NCBI GenBank assembly: GCA_001602645.1
Contig: LUYE01000015.1
Location: 50,269-114,268 of the forward strand
DNA length: 64,000 nucleotides
From: Methanosarcinales archaeon Methan_01
GTDB lineage: Archaea > Halobacteriota > Methanosarcinia > Methanotrichales > Methanotrichaceae
Direction: 5' to 3'
Both the position numbers and the translations under genes were made by a program. Shown piece after piece: positions 63,332 to 64,000 of this stretch. A model generated the notes under the pieces. The model was not told where the DNA came from. It worked only from the letters and a program-made list of their open reading frames with translations, and did not search any database. Positions within the stretch are counted from its first letter, which is position 1; each line of letters begins with the position of its first letter.

Positions 63332-64000
63332 TCATCTTTCCATTCGTGAATTGCCCCGTTCCCACAAAGCATAGAGGATAGCCCCCTCTGGGCAGGCGTC
63401 GACGCAGCCGCCGCAGAGTATGCACTCGGCGTCTTCCATCCGCCTCTGCTGGATCATATCCTTCACATCCAGCCCCATGGGGCAGGTCGTGGAGCACTTA
63501 CCGCAGCCGGTGCACCGGTCCCCATCAGCGAAGAGGCGGAGCGCCGGCCACCGGAAGAGATTCCCTATCTTCCTGCCGATGATCATGATCACTGCGATCG
63601 GGCAGAAGTAATGACAGAAGCCACGTCTTCCAGCGGATATGGCGAATATGGTGATAAAGGTGATCTGGGAATAGAATATGGTGTATGCTCCCTCTTTCGC
63701 GATCGAGATGCCATGATAGGTGTAATAAAATGGGTCGATGGCTGTAAACCCTCCGGCGGAGTGGACTGCAAGGATGAGGGGGGCAAAGAGCAGAAGGAAT
63801 ATCAGATATTTGAGCCAGTTCAGCCAGCCGTGGTTGGTTCTTCTATCATTAATCTGAATATAGATCTCCTGTAAGCCACCTGCGGGGCAGAGCCACCCGC
63901 ACCAGAGCCGTCCCAAAAATAGCGAGCTGATGAATATTAGGATGAAGACCATCAGCCCTCCGGTGACGATCCCCTCCGATGCTCCTCGAGTTATTATTGG
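63332..64000 (-). CDS. NapH-like membrane ferredoxin, cut by the window edge
   Basis: Membrane protein with Fe-S clusters: FLGRLWCGWLCPAGGLQE and RRGFCHYFCPIAV (CxxxCP pairs) and, near the C-terminus, two ferredoxin motifs CTGCGKCSTTCPMG and CILCGGCVDACPEG. The frame is open to base 64000 (RGASEGIVTGGLMVF precedes the first ATG at 63952), so the start lies outside. Probably moves electrons between membrane carriers and soluble acceptors. Confidence 0.88.
   Translation of the reverse strand, partial: PIITRGASEGIVTGGLMVFILIFISSLFLGRLWCGWLCPAGGLQEIYIQINDRRTNHGWLNWLKYLIFLLLFAPLILAVHSAGGFTAIDPFYYTYHGISIAKEGAYTIFYSQITFITIFAISAGRRGFCHYFCPIAVIMIIGRKIGNLFRWPALRLFADGDRCTGCGKCSTTCPMGLDVKDMIQQRRMEDAECILCGGCVDACPEGAILYALWERGNSRMER

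Overview
The window comes from a high-GC (about 60 %) methanogenic archaeon of the Methanothrix (Methanosaeta) group. Information processing is archaeal: PCNA, primase large subunit, Orc1/Cdc6, a histone, TFS, GatE, RadA, a three-OB-fold RPA, NAC, and archaeal TrpRS and MetRS. Methanogen markers are the AtwA-type activator of methyl-coenzyme M reductase and Sep-tRNA:Cys-tRNA synthase. An acetate transporter of the AceTr family and a complete FilI/FilR1/FilR2 set point to Methanothrix harundinacea or a close relative. Species assignment is inference.

Layout. 0-4.6 kb: the tail of a periplasmic-binding-like gene, a methyltransferase of different composition, a decayed second copy of the first gene, and a PAS-rich histidine kinase. 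4.6-12.3 kb: replication and information genes (GNAT-priL-pcn coupled by 4-nt overlaps, tfs, histone, gatE, cdc6). 12.3-22.1 kb: a phosphate locus with two intact pstS genes and one broken pstS, two secreted proteins of unknown role, a stand-alone Lrp-type domain, alkaline phosphatase, tandem pstC genes and pstA. No pstB or phoU is present. 22-36 kb: nnr, moaC, a ribosomal-L9-like mini-protein, mscL, pspA-pspAA, a beta-CASP RNase, trpS, a beta-grasp small protein and a MutS2-like ATPase. 36-55 kb: a mixed region with UbiA, a FilR1-like regulator, tRNA-Gly, SepCysS, a GDPD fused to a Cys-rich domain, NAC, the acetate transporter with a DUF4405 partner, an OFA transporter, RadA, RPA and AtwA. 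56-64 kb: metG, then filR1, filI and filR2, then a NapH-like ferredoxin cut by the window edge.

The most notable signal is in the phosphate locus. The motif TATATAGAANATAT occurs upstream of pstS1, pstS2, pstC1 and phoA. It lies 33, 23, 13 and 22 nt upstream of a CTATTTAT/CTATATAT core promoter, so spacings differ by about one DNA turn. The cores of pstS1, pstS2 and the divergent secreted-protein operon align over 29 nt. This looks like a Pho-box regulon that also takes in a secreted protein of unknown function.

Several genes (cdc6, the MutS2-like gene, GDPD, the phosphoribosyltransferase, two small or hypothetical genes) have a TATA-like box about 25-40 nt before the start, so leaderless or very short leaders are common. 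This was used to choose starts, including TTG starts.
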